Positions 53,221-61,483 of a stretch of DNA of 64,000 nucleotides are shown here, piece after piece. The DNA lies in assembly GCA_015059335.1 (NCBI GenBank), contig SVAP01000002.1, forward strand, positions 102,323 to 166,322, given 5' to 3'. Position 1 is the first letter of the stretch, and each line of letters opens with the position of its first letter. The notes below the pieces were generated by a model that saw only the letters and a list, made by a program, of their open reading frames with translations, was not told where the DNA came from and did no database searches. The translations under genes were made by a program, and so were the position numbers. This DNA is from Bacillota bacterium. GTDB lineage: Bacteria > Bacillota_I > Bacilli_A > RF39 > UBA660.

Positions 53221-54102
53221 CTATTTACTTCTTGGATGATATTCATCATACTCTTTTCTAATTTTATTATTTGATATATGCGTATATACTTGAGTTGTTG
53301 AAATATCACTATGACCAAGTAATTCTTGTATACTTCTTAAATCCGCTCCATATTCTAATAAATGTGTTGCAAATGAATGTCTTAATGTATGTGGCGAAAA
53401 ATCGGTTTTAATATCTTTTTCTATTGCGATTTTTTTTAGAATCTTGAAAAAACCTTGCCTTGTCATCGCTTTACCGTGGTTATTTAAAAATAATTTATCA
53501 CAATGATAACCTTTTAACATACTATTTCTATATTCTTTTATATATAATTCAACATATTTTAAAGAAATGTCTCCTAATGGGATTATTCTTTCTTTATTAC
53601 CTTTTGCTACACATCTAACAGTTGCATTATTTATATTAATGTCATTAATTTCTAAATTAATTAATTCACTTACCCTAAGACCAGATGCATACATGAGTTC
53701 AATCATTGCTTTATTTCTATAGTCAAAAGGTGTAATTAATTGGATGTCTAACAATTTATCAATTTCAGATATTGTAAGTACTTTGGGTAGTGTTTTTTTC
53801 TGCTTTGGGCTTAATATATTTTCACTACTATCTTTTTTTAAAACATTAATTTTTATTAAATACTTATGATATTCTTTAATACAAGTAATATTATGTGAAA
53901 TAGTTTTAGGTGACATGTTTTCATTTTTTAAATACTTAATATATTTTTCAATATCTTCTTCTTCAATTTCATGTACACTAGTAATACCATTTTTTTTCAT
54001 ATATGATATATATTTATTTAAATCATTTTCATAAGATTTTCGTGTGTTGACGCTTAGTTTCCTTTCAATTGTTAATGAGTCTAAAAAATCATTTAAATAC
54101 AT
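53221..54102 (-). CDS. xerD: site-specific tyrosine recombinase XerD-like
   Basis: A tyrosine recombinase of 293 residues, the typical XerC/D length. N-terminal SAM-like core-binding domain (1-100), then the catalytic domain with Arg in YASGLRVSELINL, Lys in AKGNKERIIPLG, HTLRHSFATHLLE (HxxR), LLGHSDISTTQVYTHI (His and the nucleophile Tyr). XerCD resolves chromosome dimers at dif; no dif-like site was searched for reliably by eye. The full set of catalytic residues and lack of neighbouring mobile genes favour the housekeeping XerD. Confidence 0.9.
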   Translation of the reverse strand: MYLNDFLDSLTIERKLSVNTRKSYENDLNKYISYMKKNGITSVHEIEEEDIEKYIKYLKNENMSPKTISHNITCIKEYHKYLIKINVLKKDSSENILSPKQKKTLPKVLTISEIDKLLDIQLITPFDYRNKAMIELMYASGLRVSELINLEINDININNATVRCVAKGNKERIIPLGDISLKYVELYIKEYRNSMLKGYHCDKLFLNNHGKAMTRQGFFKILKKIAIEKDIKTDFSPHTLRHSFATHLLEYGADLRSIQELLGHSDISTTQVYTHISNNKIRKEYDEYHPRSK

Positions 54103-54131
54103 ACTATCACCATTTTAATTATATAATATTG

Positions 54132-54164
54132 AAAAATAAAAAGCAAAGATTTATTCTTTACTTT
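54132..54164 (-). terminator. intrinsic terminator of the ABC-F / MazG-like unit
   Basis: Minus strand stem AAGTAAAGA / TCTTTGCTT with one G-U pair, 5-base loop and T-rich tail. Confidence 0.7.
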
Positions 54165-54167
54165 ACA

Positions 54168-54494
54168 TTATTTTTTTAATACTTTTTTTAAATATATTTT
54201 ATTATTGAACCCACCACGTTCTAATGCTTTTTTATCCGCAATATAGATTACATCATTAAGTGTTTTACCTTGTGTATTGGCAAGTGCTTTTATAATCTCT
54301 ATCATATCAGCAAGTTCTTCTAATCTATCAGCACCACTTGAATTAATAACTTCATTATATTCTTCCATTAATTTTAATTCAAGTTCTTTTTTATATTCAT
54401 AATCAGATAAAACTGTAAATATAGGTTCTTCACCATTACTAATAATTATTTCAGGTATTTTATCTCTAACTAATTTATTATATATCTTTTCCAT
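54168..54494 (-). CDS. MazG-like nucleotide pyrophosphohydrolase
   Basis: A 108-residue all-helical protein of the small MazG-like NTP-PPase superfamily. It starts IYNKLVRDKIPEII, a clear family signature, and carries the metal-binding pattern EYNEVINS...RLEELADMIEII (E-x2-E...E-x2-D). Members hydrolyse (d)NTPs or aberrant nucleotides; the substrate is unknown. It lies directly after the ABC-F gene and shares its terminator. Start at 54494 behind GGAGAG. Confidence 0.88.
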   Translation of the reverse strand: MEKIYNKLVRDKIPEIIISNGEEPIFTVLSDYEYKKELELKLMEEYNEVINSSGADRLEELADMIEIIKALANTQGKTLNDVIYIADKKALERGGFNNKIYLKKVLKK

Positions 54495-54503
54495 TATACT
54501 CTC

Positions 54504-56099
54504 CTAATTATTATTAAAATTCATTTCTAAATATTCATCATAACTTATTCGTTTATCAATTATTTTTCCATCATTTTTAAACTCAATTATTCTATTTGAA
54601 ATCGTATTTATTAATTGATGGTCATGTGAAGCAAATAATACTGTATATGGAAAATCTTTCATACCATTATTAAGTGATGTAATTGATTCGATGTCTAAAT
54701 GATTAGTTGGTTCATCCATAATTAATACATTAGCTTTTTGTAACATATTTTTTGCCATCATTAGTCTTACTTTTTCTCCACCTGACAAAACATCAACCTT
54801 TTTTAATGCTTCTTCACCAGAAAATAACATTCTTCCTAAAAAACCTCTAACAAAAGTATCCTCTTTTTCAGTGGAATAATTTCTTAACCAATCAACTAGG
54901 GTTTCAGAAGTAGTAAAAAACTTATCATGATTCTTTGGAAAATACGATATAGTCACTGTTGTTCCAATTTTAATTGTTCCAGAATCTGGTTCTAATTCAC
55001 CAGTTATAATTTTAAATAAAGTAGTTTTAGCTATTTCATTTGTACCAACAAAAGCAATTTTATCAGTATTTTCAATTGTTAAATTTAAATTATCAATAAT
55101 TTTCTTCCCATCAATTGTTTTAGATATTTGTTTTAGAGTAATAACCTCTTTTCCTAATGGTCTATCATAATCAAAATGTATATATGGGTATTTTCTACTT
55201 GATGGTTTAATTTCCTCTAATTTTATTTTTTCTAATGCCTTTTTTCTAGATGTTGCTTGCTTAGATTTTGATGCATTCGCACTAAATCTTCTAATAAAAT
55301 CTTGTAATTCTTTTATTTTATCTTCCTTTTTCTTATTAGAATCTTTCATTTGTTTTAGTAATAGCTGACTAGATTCATACCAGAAATCATAATTACCTAC
55401 GAATAAAGAAATCTTTTCAAAATCAATATCTACCATATGAGTACATACCTTATTTAAAAAATATCTATCGTGTGATACTACTAAAATTGTATTTTCAAAA
55501 TTAATTAGAAATTCTTCAAGCCACATTTTTGCTTCTATATCTAGACCATTTGTTGGTTCGTCTAAAAGTAGTATATCAGGATCACCAAACAGTGCTTGGG
55601 CTAACAATACTTTAACTTTTATTGAATCTTTTAATTCTTTCATCAACATATCATGTAATGAAACATCAACACCTAAACCGGATAAAAGAATTGCTGCATT
55701 ACTTTCAGCTTCCCAACCATTCATTAAAGCAAATTCACTTTCTAATTCTCCAGCCCTTATACCGTCTTCATCAGTAAAATTCTCTTTCATATATATAGCA
55801 TCTTTTTCTTTCATAATACTATATAATTTTTGATTTCCCATTATAACAGTTTCGATAACAGAATACTCATCATATTCATTATGATTTTGTTTTAAAACAG
55901 ATAGTCTTTCGTTTTTATCTATAATAATATCGCCACTTGTAGATTCTATTTCACCACTAAGTATTTTTAAAAAAGTGGATTTTCCAGCGCCATTCGCACC
56001 TATTATTCCATAGCAGTTCCCTTTTTCAAATTTTAAATTAACATTTTCAAACAATACTCTTTTACCATATCTTAATCCCAAATTATTTACTACAAGCAT
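54504..56099 (-). CDS. ABC-F family ATPase (YbiT/YkpA-like)
   Basis: A soluble 531-residue ABC-F protein with two ATPase domains. Domain 1: Walker A GANGAGKST, Walker B ILLLDEPTN; its signature is degenerate (LKDSIKVKV instead of LSGGQ). Linker (about 240-300) with RFSANASKSKQATSRKK. Domain 2: Walker A reads GTNEIAKTT, signature LSGGEKVRL, Walker B VLIMDEPTN. Close in pattern to YbiT/YkpA, which act on the ribosome E site, not to drug-resistance ABC-F proteins. Extended -10 TGTTATAAT and GAGGTG lie upstream. Confidence 0.93.
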   Translation of the reverse strand: MLVVNNLGLRYGKRVLFENVNLKFEKGNCYGIIGANGAGKSTFLKILSGEIESTSGDIIIDKNERLSVLKQNHNEYDEYSVIETVIMGNQKLYSIMKEKDAIYMKENFTDEDGIRAGELESEFALMNGWEAESNAAILLSGLGVDVSLHDMLMKELKDSIKVKVLLAQALFGDPDILLLDEPTNGLDIEAKMWLEEFLINFENTILVVSHDRYFLNKVCTHMVDIDFEKISLFVGNYDFWYESSQLLLKQMKDSNKKKEDKIKELQDFIRRFSANASKSKQATSRKKALEKIKLEEIKPSSRKYPYIHFDYDRPLGKEVITLKQISKTIDGKKIIDNLNLTIENTDKIAFVGTNEIAKTTLFKIITGELEPDSGTIKIGTTVTISYFPKNHDKFFTTSETLVDWLRNYSTEKEDTFVRGFLGRMLFSGEEALKKVDVLSGGEKVRLMMAKNMLQKANVLIMDEPTNHLDIESITSLNNGMKDFPYTVLFASHDHQLINTISNRIIEFKNDGKIIDKRISYDEYLEMNFNNN

Positions 56100-56128
56100 A
56101 GTTACACCTCTTTTATATATACAATTTA

Positions 56129-56158
56129 TTATAACACAAAAGAGACCAATTTGGTCTC
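56129..56158 (-). terminator. hairpin terminator upstream of the ABC-F gene
   Basis: Minus strand GAGACCAAATTGGTCTC palindrome (56142-56158), followed by TTTTGTG and then the extended -10 of the ABC-F gene. It can stop a transcript coming from the 56.2-kb region. Confidence 0.7.
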
Positions 56159-56159
56159 C

Positions 56160-56340
56160 TAATCTATATAAACGCTAAAAACACGTTAGCGTACATCATA
56201 ATATATTATGAATTACGTGAGTTTTTGATACATATTTAATAATATAATTCTATACCTAATATTATTAAATAATTATAATTTTAGTATAACAAAATAAATA
56301 AAAAATTATGTACTAATGATGTGGACCACATTTGGGAAAT
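56160..56340 (-). other. structured intergenic region, possible small RNA or leader
   Basis: Between the ADP-ribosylglycohydrolase terminator and the hairpin at 56142. It contains ACGCTAA / TTAGCGT (56172-56192), the palindrome CATAATATATTATG (about 56197-56211), CACGT/ACGTG flanks, and ATGTGGACCACAT (56319-56331). An 11-codon frame starting ATGATGTACGCT on the minus strand overlaps the first hairpin but has no ribosome site. No larger gene is present. Confidence 0.35.
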
Positions 56341-56348
56341 ATTAAATA

Positions 56349-56386
56349 AAAAAGTTTATAATTTCTTATTTATAAACTTTTTTTAA
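56349..56386 (-). terminator. intrinsic terminator of the ADP-ribosylglycohydrolase gene
   Basis: Minus strand 13-bp A/T stem AAAAAGTTTATAA / TTATAAACTTTTT with an 8-base loop. Confidence 0.75.
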
Positions 56387-57133
56387 TATCCTAACATAGT
56401 CATTAGGTAGATTTAATATTGCATCTTTCTTTTGAACATCAGTCATTCCGTATAAACTCTCAGTAACTGATCCAACTATACAACAATTAGTATCTGTATC
56501 CCCACCCATTAATAATACTTTTCTAATTGAATCTTCAAATGAAGTTGAATTATATATAGCATAAAGACAATTACCCAATGTTTCACTACAAGTTGTATTA
56601 AATTTTATAAATGGCTCATATTTTACCCATAAATTTAATTTTCTAAATACTTCTTTCTTAGTTAATCCATTTCTAAAATAGAATATCATTAAAGCAATAA
56701 TTGTAGCTGATTCAACTGCTTCTTTAGAATTATGTGATGTAATAGTTGCTAATAGTGCATTATTTTTAACCTCTTCTTCACTATCAAATAAATAACCTAC
56801 AGGTGAAATTCTCATCATAGCACCATTACCAATACTATCTGATTTTCCTATTCCTTTTGCCCATTTAATAGTATTTGGAGAAAAAGAAGTTTTAAAATAT
56901 GGTTGAAAATTTGGATTATAATTTTCATATTTTAAAATATATTGTCTTAAGGTTTCACCATAATCCTTTTTATTAATAATAGCATCCATAATCGCAATTG
57001 TTTCAATTGAATCATCGCTATAAAAAGATTGTTGTGATATTAATTTTTCTTCTAAATTTACTGGTTTTGTTGACTTAACTTGTTGAAATTCATATATACT
57101 ACCTGCTTTATCACCATAAATTGCTCCAAGCAT
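56366..57133 (-). CDS. ADP-ribosylglycohydrolase
   Basis: A 255-residue DraG/ARH-type hydrolase that removes ADP-ribose from proteins or nucleic acids. The N-terminus is MLGAIYGDKAGSIYEF (family start G-x-x-x-GDxxG). Metal ligands are in FYSDDSIETIA and GGDTDTNCCIVG; GNGAMMRISPVG and ITSHNSKEAVESA are also typical. The target is unknown and no ADP-ribosyltransferase is visible nearby. It lies beside the accessory 57-58.6 kb block. Promoter -10 TATAAT at about 57157, ribosome site GAGGAGG. Confidence 0.93.
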   Translation of the reverse strand: MLGAIYGDKAGSIYEFQQVKSTKPVNLEEKLISQQSFYSDDSIETIAIMDAIINKKDYGETLRQYILKYENYNPNFQPYFKTSFSPNTIKWAKGIGKSDSIGNGAMMRISPVGYLFDSEEEVKNNALLATITSHNSKEAVESATIIALMIFYFRNGLTKKEVFRKLNLWVKYEPFIKFNTTCSETLGNCLYAIYNSTSFEDSIRKVLLMGGDTDTNCCIVGSVTESLYGMTDVQKKDAILNLPNDYVRILKKVYK

Positions 57134-57179
57134 ATTATTCCTCCTCTTTGACTAAATATTATAACATACTACATATATT

Positions 57180-57275
57180 TCTTTACATTATTTTGCTTTA
57201 TTGTTACTAATTTTATTGCTTCTCCCATATGGTCGTAGTCGCCATGTGGTGATTGTCATTTAGTAAGTCGAATTA
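57180..57275 (-). pseudogene. comEC-derived fragment
   Basis: A non-coding stretch that contains 57215-57246, which matches comEC at 59121-59152 in 31 of 32 bases. Read on the minus strand it encodes GDYDHMGEAIKLV, matching the metal-binding motif of ComEC (GDYDHMGEAINLV). Weaker similarity extends to the conserved LL codons upstream, broken by a frameshifting insertion and an in-frame stop. It looks like the remnant of a duplicated comEC 3' half. Confidence 0.65.
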
Positions 57276-57292
57276 AATTACTTATTTTCAAA

Positions 57293-57320
57293 GAAAAAAA
57301 CTACCTATCAAAGGTAGTTA
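57293..57320 (-). terminator. intrinsic terminator of the 92-residue gene
   Basis: Minus strand 8-bp stem AACTACCT / AGGTAGTT with loop TTGAT and a run of seven T. Confidence 0.88.
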
Positions 57321-57338
57321 TGTATACGAGCATCTAAA

Positions 57339-57617
57339 TTATTTATTTTTAGTTTTAATTTTTGATTCTACTAAATCGTTTACTAAAACTAAATCTCCAA
57401 CAAAAATTTCTCCTTTTTTGGTTGCAGTACTTTTAAATGTTTGTTTCTTCTTTTTATTTGATAACAATTCATCTAACCATATGTACTCGTTATCTTTTAC
57501 TTTTACAAAATATAATCCTTCTTGAATAACTCTATCGTGTTCTACTCCAAAGAAATTTCCAGCACATCCTGCATATGTACATTCTTTTAAATTTCCAAAA
57601 TAAATTTCTGCGCTCAT
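57339..57617 (-). CDS. hypothetical small protein with YAGC motif
   Basis: A 92-residue protein I do not recognise. It starts MSAEIYFGNLKECTYAGCAGN, followed by a beta-rich part (VIQEGLYFVKVKDNEYIWLDELL) and a basic tail. The C-x3-YAGC element also occurs in the 162-residue protein at 37.8 kb. The start at 57617 follows GGGAGGA; it has a strong terminator. It lies between the comEC remnant and the DUF1016 nuclease and could belong to that accessory block. Confidence 0.6.
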   Translation of the reverse strand: MSAEIYFGNLKECTYAGCAGNFFGVEHDRVIQEGLYFVKVKDNEYIWLDELLSNKKKKQTFKSTATKKGEIFVGDLVLVNDLVESKIKTKNK

Positions 57618-57680
57618 ATTTCCTCCCAAATTTGTAGGTTATTATATATTTTTTTAAAAGAAATGTCAATATTACTATTT

Positions 57681-58571
57681 TTATACTAATTCATATTCTC
57701 TAGCAATTATCCTATCATCAGAGCAATATTTTATTACATATTTATTATCTTGTTTACAAATTATTATTCCAATAGTTTTAGCTTGATTAATTTTTCTTAA
57801 ATTATCATCTACATAATTCATATAAACTTGTATTTGACCAATGTGTTCTTTCTTCAGCTCCGTTACTTTTAGCTCGACTACTACATAACAATTATACTCA
57901 ATATTAAATAATAGTAAATCTATATAATTAAAAGTATTATCTATTCTTATTTTGTATTCACTACCTATAAAACTAAATGAATTACCGAGTTCATTCATGA
58001 ATGATTCTATATCCTCTACTATTAACTTTTGTAATACTTTCTCTGAAATTATTTCAAAGTTATTATTGTTTTTAATTGTAATTGGTGACTTAACAAAATC
58101 TTTAATTGTTAGTTTTTCTTTTCGTTTTAATTTGTTTTTAGTTTTTTCATCTATGCGACCATAGTCATTATCTTTTATCAATTCACTTAATTTTCTATAA
58201 CTTATATTTCTATCATCAACCAAACTAATATAATAATTAATTTCATCTTTATCAGATAATACCATTAATTCTGTTATATGACTCCAACTCAATTCGGTCG
58301 GCATTGCCGACCATTTTAAATTAGTAACAAAATTATAAAACTGTCGATATCGTCTAAGAGTTCTTTCGTTATATTTTTTGTTTAATTCTATTTTTAATTT
58401 TTGAGAATAATCTCCAATGATATTTTCTCCATAACGTTTTCCTGCTTCACTTAACATTTTACCTACATTATAATATGTATTTAAATCACTTCTATTTATT
58501 GAATATTTTTTTACTTTTCTATTTATCTCATTATTTATTAATTCATTTTTTATTTCTATATAATAATTCAT
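57681..58571 (-). CDS. DUF1016 (YhcG-type) PDDEXK nuclease
   Basis: A 296-residue protein with an N-terminal helical DUF1016_N domain (YYNVGKMLSEAGKRYGENII, YNERTLRRYRQFYNF, LSWSHITELMVLSD) and a C-terminal PDDEXK-like nuclease domain (FVGSEYKIRIDNTFNYIDLLLFN..YNCYVVVELKVTE, with catalytic Asp and the E-x-K motif). Such proteins are found in restriction-modification, defence and mobile regions. No methyltransferase or specificity subunit lies next to it. Start at 58571 behind AAGGAG, 12 bases after comEC, so it reads with the com genes. Confidence 0.9.
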   Translation of the reverse strand: MNYYIEIKNELINNEINRKVKKYSINRSDLNTYYNVGKMLSEAGKRYGENIIGDYSQKLKIELNKKYNERTLRRYRQFYNFVTNLKWSAMPTELSWSHITELMVLSDKDEINYYISLVDDRNISYRKLSELIKDNDYGRIDEKTKNKLKRKEKLTIKDFVKSPITIKNNNNFEIISEKVLQKLIVEDIESFMNELGNSFSFIGSEYKIRIDNTFNYIDLLLFNIEYNCYVVVELKVTELKKEHIGQIQVYMNYVDDNLRKINQAKTIGIIICKQDNKYVIKYCSDDRIIAREYELV

Positions 58572-58582
58572 ATTACTCCTTT

Positions 58583-60691
58583 CTATGGTACACATGTCTC
58601 AATTTTTAATTTATCGTTTTTAATCTTAAACATAATACTTCCATCTTGATCTGTTCTATATATTTTTGATTCTTTTAAATTGTCTAACACGCCATCATTC
58701 GGATGACCATATCGATTATTCTTACCTACACTAATAATGGAATACTTAGGATTTATTTCATTAATAAACTTTTTACTGCTACTTGTCTTGCTTCCATGGT
58801 GCCCTACTTTTAATACATCTATATCTTGTAAATTATATTTTTCTATTAAATCAGATTCTACTTCTGCTCCCGCATCACTCATAAATAAAAATTTATGATT
58901 GTTTAGTTCTGTATAAATAACAGATGAATTATTATTTTCATTACCATAATCTTTATTATTCAAAAAATATAATTTATTATCATCTATATTTAATTCTTTA
59001 ATACATGAATAATATGGTATTTTCTTTTTATCTAATACTTTAATTAATTCTTGTTCAAGTTCATTAAACTCACCACAATTAAATATTACTTTTTCTACTT
59101 TAAAATTTTCAACTAAGTTAATTGCTTCTCCCATATGGTCATAGTCGCCATGACTTAATAGTAAGTTGTTAATTTTTTTAATTCCAATTGATTTGAAATA
59201 TGGAATTAATGAATTTTTAGTTATATTATTATTTGAATTAGTGTTCATCCAATCACTTTTTTTATAATCCATCTTACCACCAGTATCAATTAGTATATTT
59301 CCTTTATTATATGGTAGTACAATTAGAATACTGTCACCTTGTCCTACATCTATCATTGTTATCATTATATTACTATTAAAATAACCTATGTTATTATGTA
59401 CAATCAACATAAAAATTAAAATAAAAAGACCTTTATAATTTTTATATTTAAATCCATATAAAATATAAATAATAATTACATAATATATTATAATAATAAG
59501 AAATGATGTTTTAGCTAATATGAGTTTAAAAATATTGATAGAGTTAAACAATAAAGACATATATTCCATTATATTTATTATCACTATTAATAAATTGTCA
59601 AAAATCGGAAAAATAAATGTAAATAGTGATAATGGAAAAATTATAAAAGAAACTAGTGGTACAAACAATAAATTAAGAAATATTCCTAGTAAATTGACTT
59701 GATAAAAATTATATATAGAAATAGGTAAACTTATAAGAAAGGAAATAATAGATACAACTAATAACTTTTTAAAATAATTATTTTGTCTAGTTATAATACT
59801 TTGAAACACTATTAAAAATAATGAAATAGTATACGAAAATTGAAAACCAATATTAAATATTAAGAATGGATTTATAATTAGTATTATACATAATAATAAA
59901 ATCATTATATTTGTACTTTTAATACTTAATTTAAAAATATTATTAAATGTTAGTAATATAAATAGTATTCCAGCTCTAAGCATCGATGGCGAAAAATTTG
60001 TTATGAACATATAAAATAATAAGAATATTATCGCAATTATATTACTATGTATTTGATTACATTTTAGTTTTTCTAATATAAATAAGATAATTCCCATAAA
60101 TAATGAAACGTGCATGCCAGATACTGCAAATAAATGACTTATTCCGTTATTTTGATATGAGTCTTTTACTTTATTATCTATTTTGCTGGAATCTCCTAAA
60201 ATGAATGAAAATAGATAATTTTTAGAATTACCGATATTATTTATTCTATCAATAAAATAATTTTTAATTTTAAAAAATAAATTATTATTTGATTTAATTT
60301 TATTTATATAATTGATTTTAATTGTCCAGAATACTTTATTATTGTATAAATACTCACTATAATTAAATAAATTTGGTATAGTGTTTTTATTTGGTTTACT
60401 TAGATTACCATTTATTTTAACTGTATCTCCCAATTTATAATTATTTTTTATTTTTTTTACTTCTTCATATGTTTTAATGTAATATGTGCCGATTAATGTT
60501 TCTTTAGTTTTAATAGTTATATTAAATTTATTTCCGTCAATTTCTATTTTATTAATAATACCTGTAAAATTATTTTCTGACCCACTATATACTGAGGAAG
60601 GTTTAAATATATATATTCTAAAAACAGAAAAGATTATCGTTATTATTAATATTAAATAATAAATATAATCTTTTTTTAATAATTTAATCAT
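58583..60691 (-). CDS. comEC: competence DNA channel ComEC/Rec2
   Basis: ComEC forms the inner-membrane channel for single-stranded DNA uptake. The 702-residue protein has two N-terminal helices, an outer OB-like domain (about 40-115), the ComEC membrane core (DSYQNNGISHLFAVSGMHVSLFMGIILFI, then NFSPSMLRAGILF) and a C-terminal metallo-beta-lactamase-like nuclease domain. The latter has DVGQGDSILI, LLSHGDYDHMGEAINL, MSDAGAEVESDLI and VGHHGSKTSSS. It overlaps comEA by four bases (ATGA), so they are coupled. A fragment of its nuclease motif recurs at 57.2 kb. Confidence 0.96.
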   Translation of the reverse strand: MIKLLKKDYIYYLILIITIIFSVFRIYIFKPSSVYSGSENNFTGIINKIEIDGNKFNITIKTKETLIGTYYIKTYEEVKKIKNNYKLGDTVKINGNLSKPNKNTIPNLFNYSEYLYNNKVFWTIKINYINKIKSNNNLFFKIKNYFIDRINNIGNSKNYLFSFILGDSSKIDNKVKDSYQNNGISHLFAVSGMHVSLFMGIILFILEKLKCNQIHSNIIAIIFLLFYMFITNFSPSMLRAGILFILLTFNNIFKLSIKSTNIMILLLCIILIINPFLIFNIGFQFSYTISLFLIVFQSIITRQNNYFKKLLVVSIISFLISLPISIYNFYQVNLLGIFLNLLFVPLVSFIIFPLSLFTFIFPIFDNLLIVIINIMEYMSLLFNSINIFKLILAKTSFLIIIIYYVIIIYILYGFKYKNYKGLFILIFMLIVHNNIGYFNSNIMITMIDVGQGDSILIVLPYNKGNILIDTGGKMDYKKSDWMNTNSNNNITKNSLIPYFKSIGIKKINNLLLSHGDYDHMGEAINLVENFKVEKVIFNCGEFNELEQELIKVLDKKKIPYYSCIKELNIDDNKLYFLNNKDYGNENNNSSVIYTELNNHKFLFMSDAGAEVESDLIEKYNLQDIDVLKVGHHGSKTSSSKKFINEINPKYSIISVGKNNRYGHPNDGVLDNLKESKIYRTDQDGSIMFKIKNDKLKIETCVP

Positions 60692-61404
60692 TCTAATATA
60701 ATTAAATCCTTAAGTTTTTCAAAAGTAGCATCACCAATTCCGTTAACTTCTTTAAGTTGTTCAATTGATGTAAAACCACCTATTTCGTTTCGTTTATCTA
60801 TAATAGCTTGTGCCTTAGATTCTCCAATATTAGGTAGTGTTGTTAAAAGTGATAAATCAGCTGTATTAATATTTATTTTATTATTAACATCTCCTGTTAT
60901 ATCATTATTATCATTTTCAGTGTTTTCACTAGGGTTAGTATAATCAACATATGCATCATTAACAATATTATTACATATAACATCATCATTTTTATCAATA
61001 TCTTTATACATATCTAAGACTTCTTGTTTTGTGTATACATATATAACCATTTCATCTTTGATTTTTTTACTCAAATTTATGCATCTGGTATCAGCATCTT
61101 CAGTTACTCCTCCAGCTAAGTTTACAACATCAATAACCCTTGAATTACTTTCTAATTTATATACTCCTGGATTAGTTACTGCGCCTTTAATATCAACATA
61201 ATATTCATTAATAGGAATTTCTTCAATTTTTGTTTCTTCCTTTTCTTCTATCATTTCTTTTTCAATAAATGATGCATCAACTATTTTTTCTCGTTTATTA
61301 TCCTCCTTGTATGAATGATAGTAAATAAAAATTGATATTAGTAAAAATACAACTAAAATACTTGAAACTATTATATACTTCTTATACTTTTCAAAAAACT
61401 CCAT
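60688..61404 (-). CDS. comEA: competence DNA receptor ComEA
   Basis: ComEA binds double-stranded DNA outside the membrane and hands it to ComEC. The 238-residue protein has one membrane helix (about 10-30), a charged linker, an SLBB domain (YVDIKGAVTNPGVYKL...VVNLAGGVTEDAD) and a C-terminal helix-hairpin-helix (INTADLSLLTTLPNIGESKAQAII, then INGIGDATFEKLKDLI pattern). The ATG at 61404 sits right after a terminator-like hairpin that contains its AAAGGAG ribosome site. Its first 13 codons and upstream region are duplicated at 63.1 kb. Confidence 0.95.
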   Translation of the reverse strand: MEFFEKYKKYIIVSSILVVFLLISIFIYYHSYKEDNKREKIVDASFIEKEMIEEKEETKIEEIPINEYYVDIKGAVTNPGVYKLESNSRVIDVVNLAGGVTEDADTRCINLSKKIKDEMVIYVYTKQEVLDMYKDIDKNDDVICNNIVNDAYVDYTNPSENTENDNNDITGDVNNKININTADLSLLTTLPNIGESKAQAIIDKRNEIGGFTSIEQLKEVNGIGDATFEKLKDLIILE

Positions 61405-61482
61405 AAAAAAATAATCTCCTTTCAATAATATATTTGAGATTATTTCTAGTTTAGTCTTTATTTTTTATAAAGTTTTTTTAAA
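61365..61482. repeat. 118-bp direct repeat, copy 1 (comEA 5' end)
   Basis: Identical to 63098-63215 except for two adjacent base differences. It spans the first 13 codons of comEA, its ribosome site and hairpin, and the last codons and stop of a dus-like end (FKKTL). It lies at the 3' end of the transglutaminase-like gene. Confidence 0.95.
61401..61446 (-). terminator. terminator-like hairpin covering the comEA ribosome site
   Basis: Minus strand 10-bp stem AAATAATCTC / GAGATTATTT, 17-base loop ending in AAAG, then T-run and the comEA ATG. The GGAG part of the ribosome site lies in the stem. It could stop transcripts before comEA or block its translation. Confidence 0.6.
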
Positions 61483-61483
61483 T

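Noticed and set aside
54504..56099. Antibiotic-resistance ABC-F protein
   Set aside because: Motif pattern and length match the housekeeping YbiT/YkpA group, not Vga/Msr/Lsa types.
57200..57262. A 23-codon minus-strand frame starting ATGACAATC
   Set aside because: It runs out of frame through the comEC-derived piece, has no ribosome site, and is better explained as part of the remnant.
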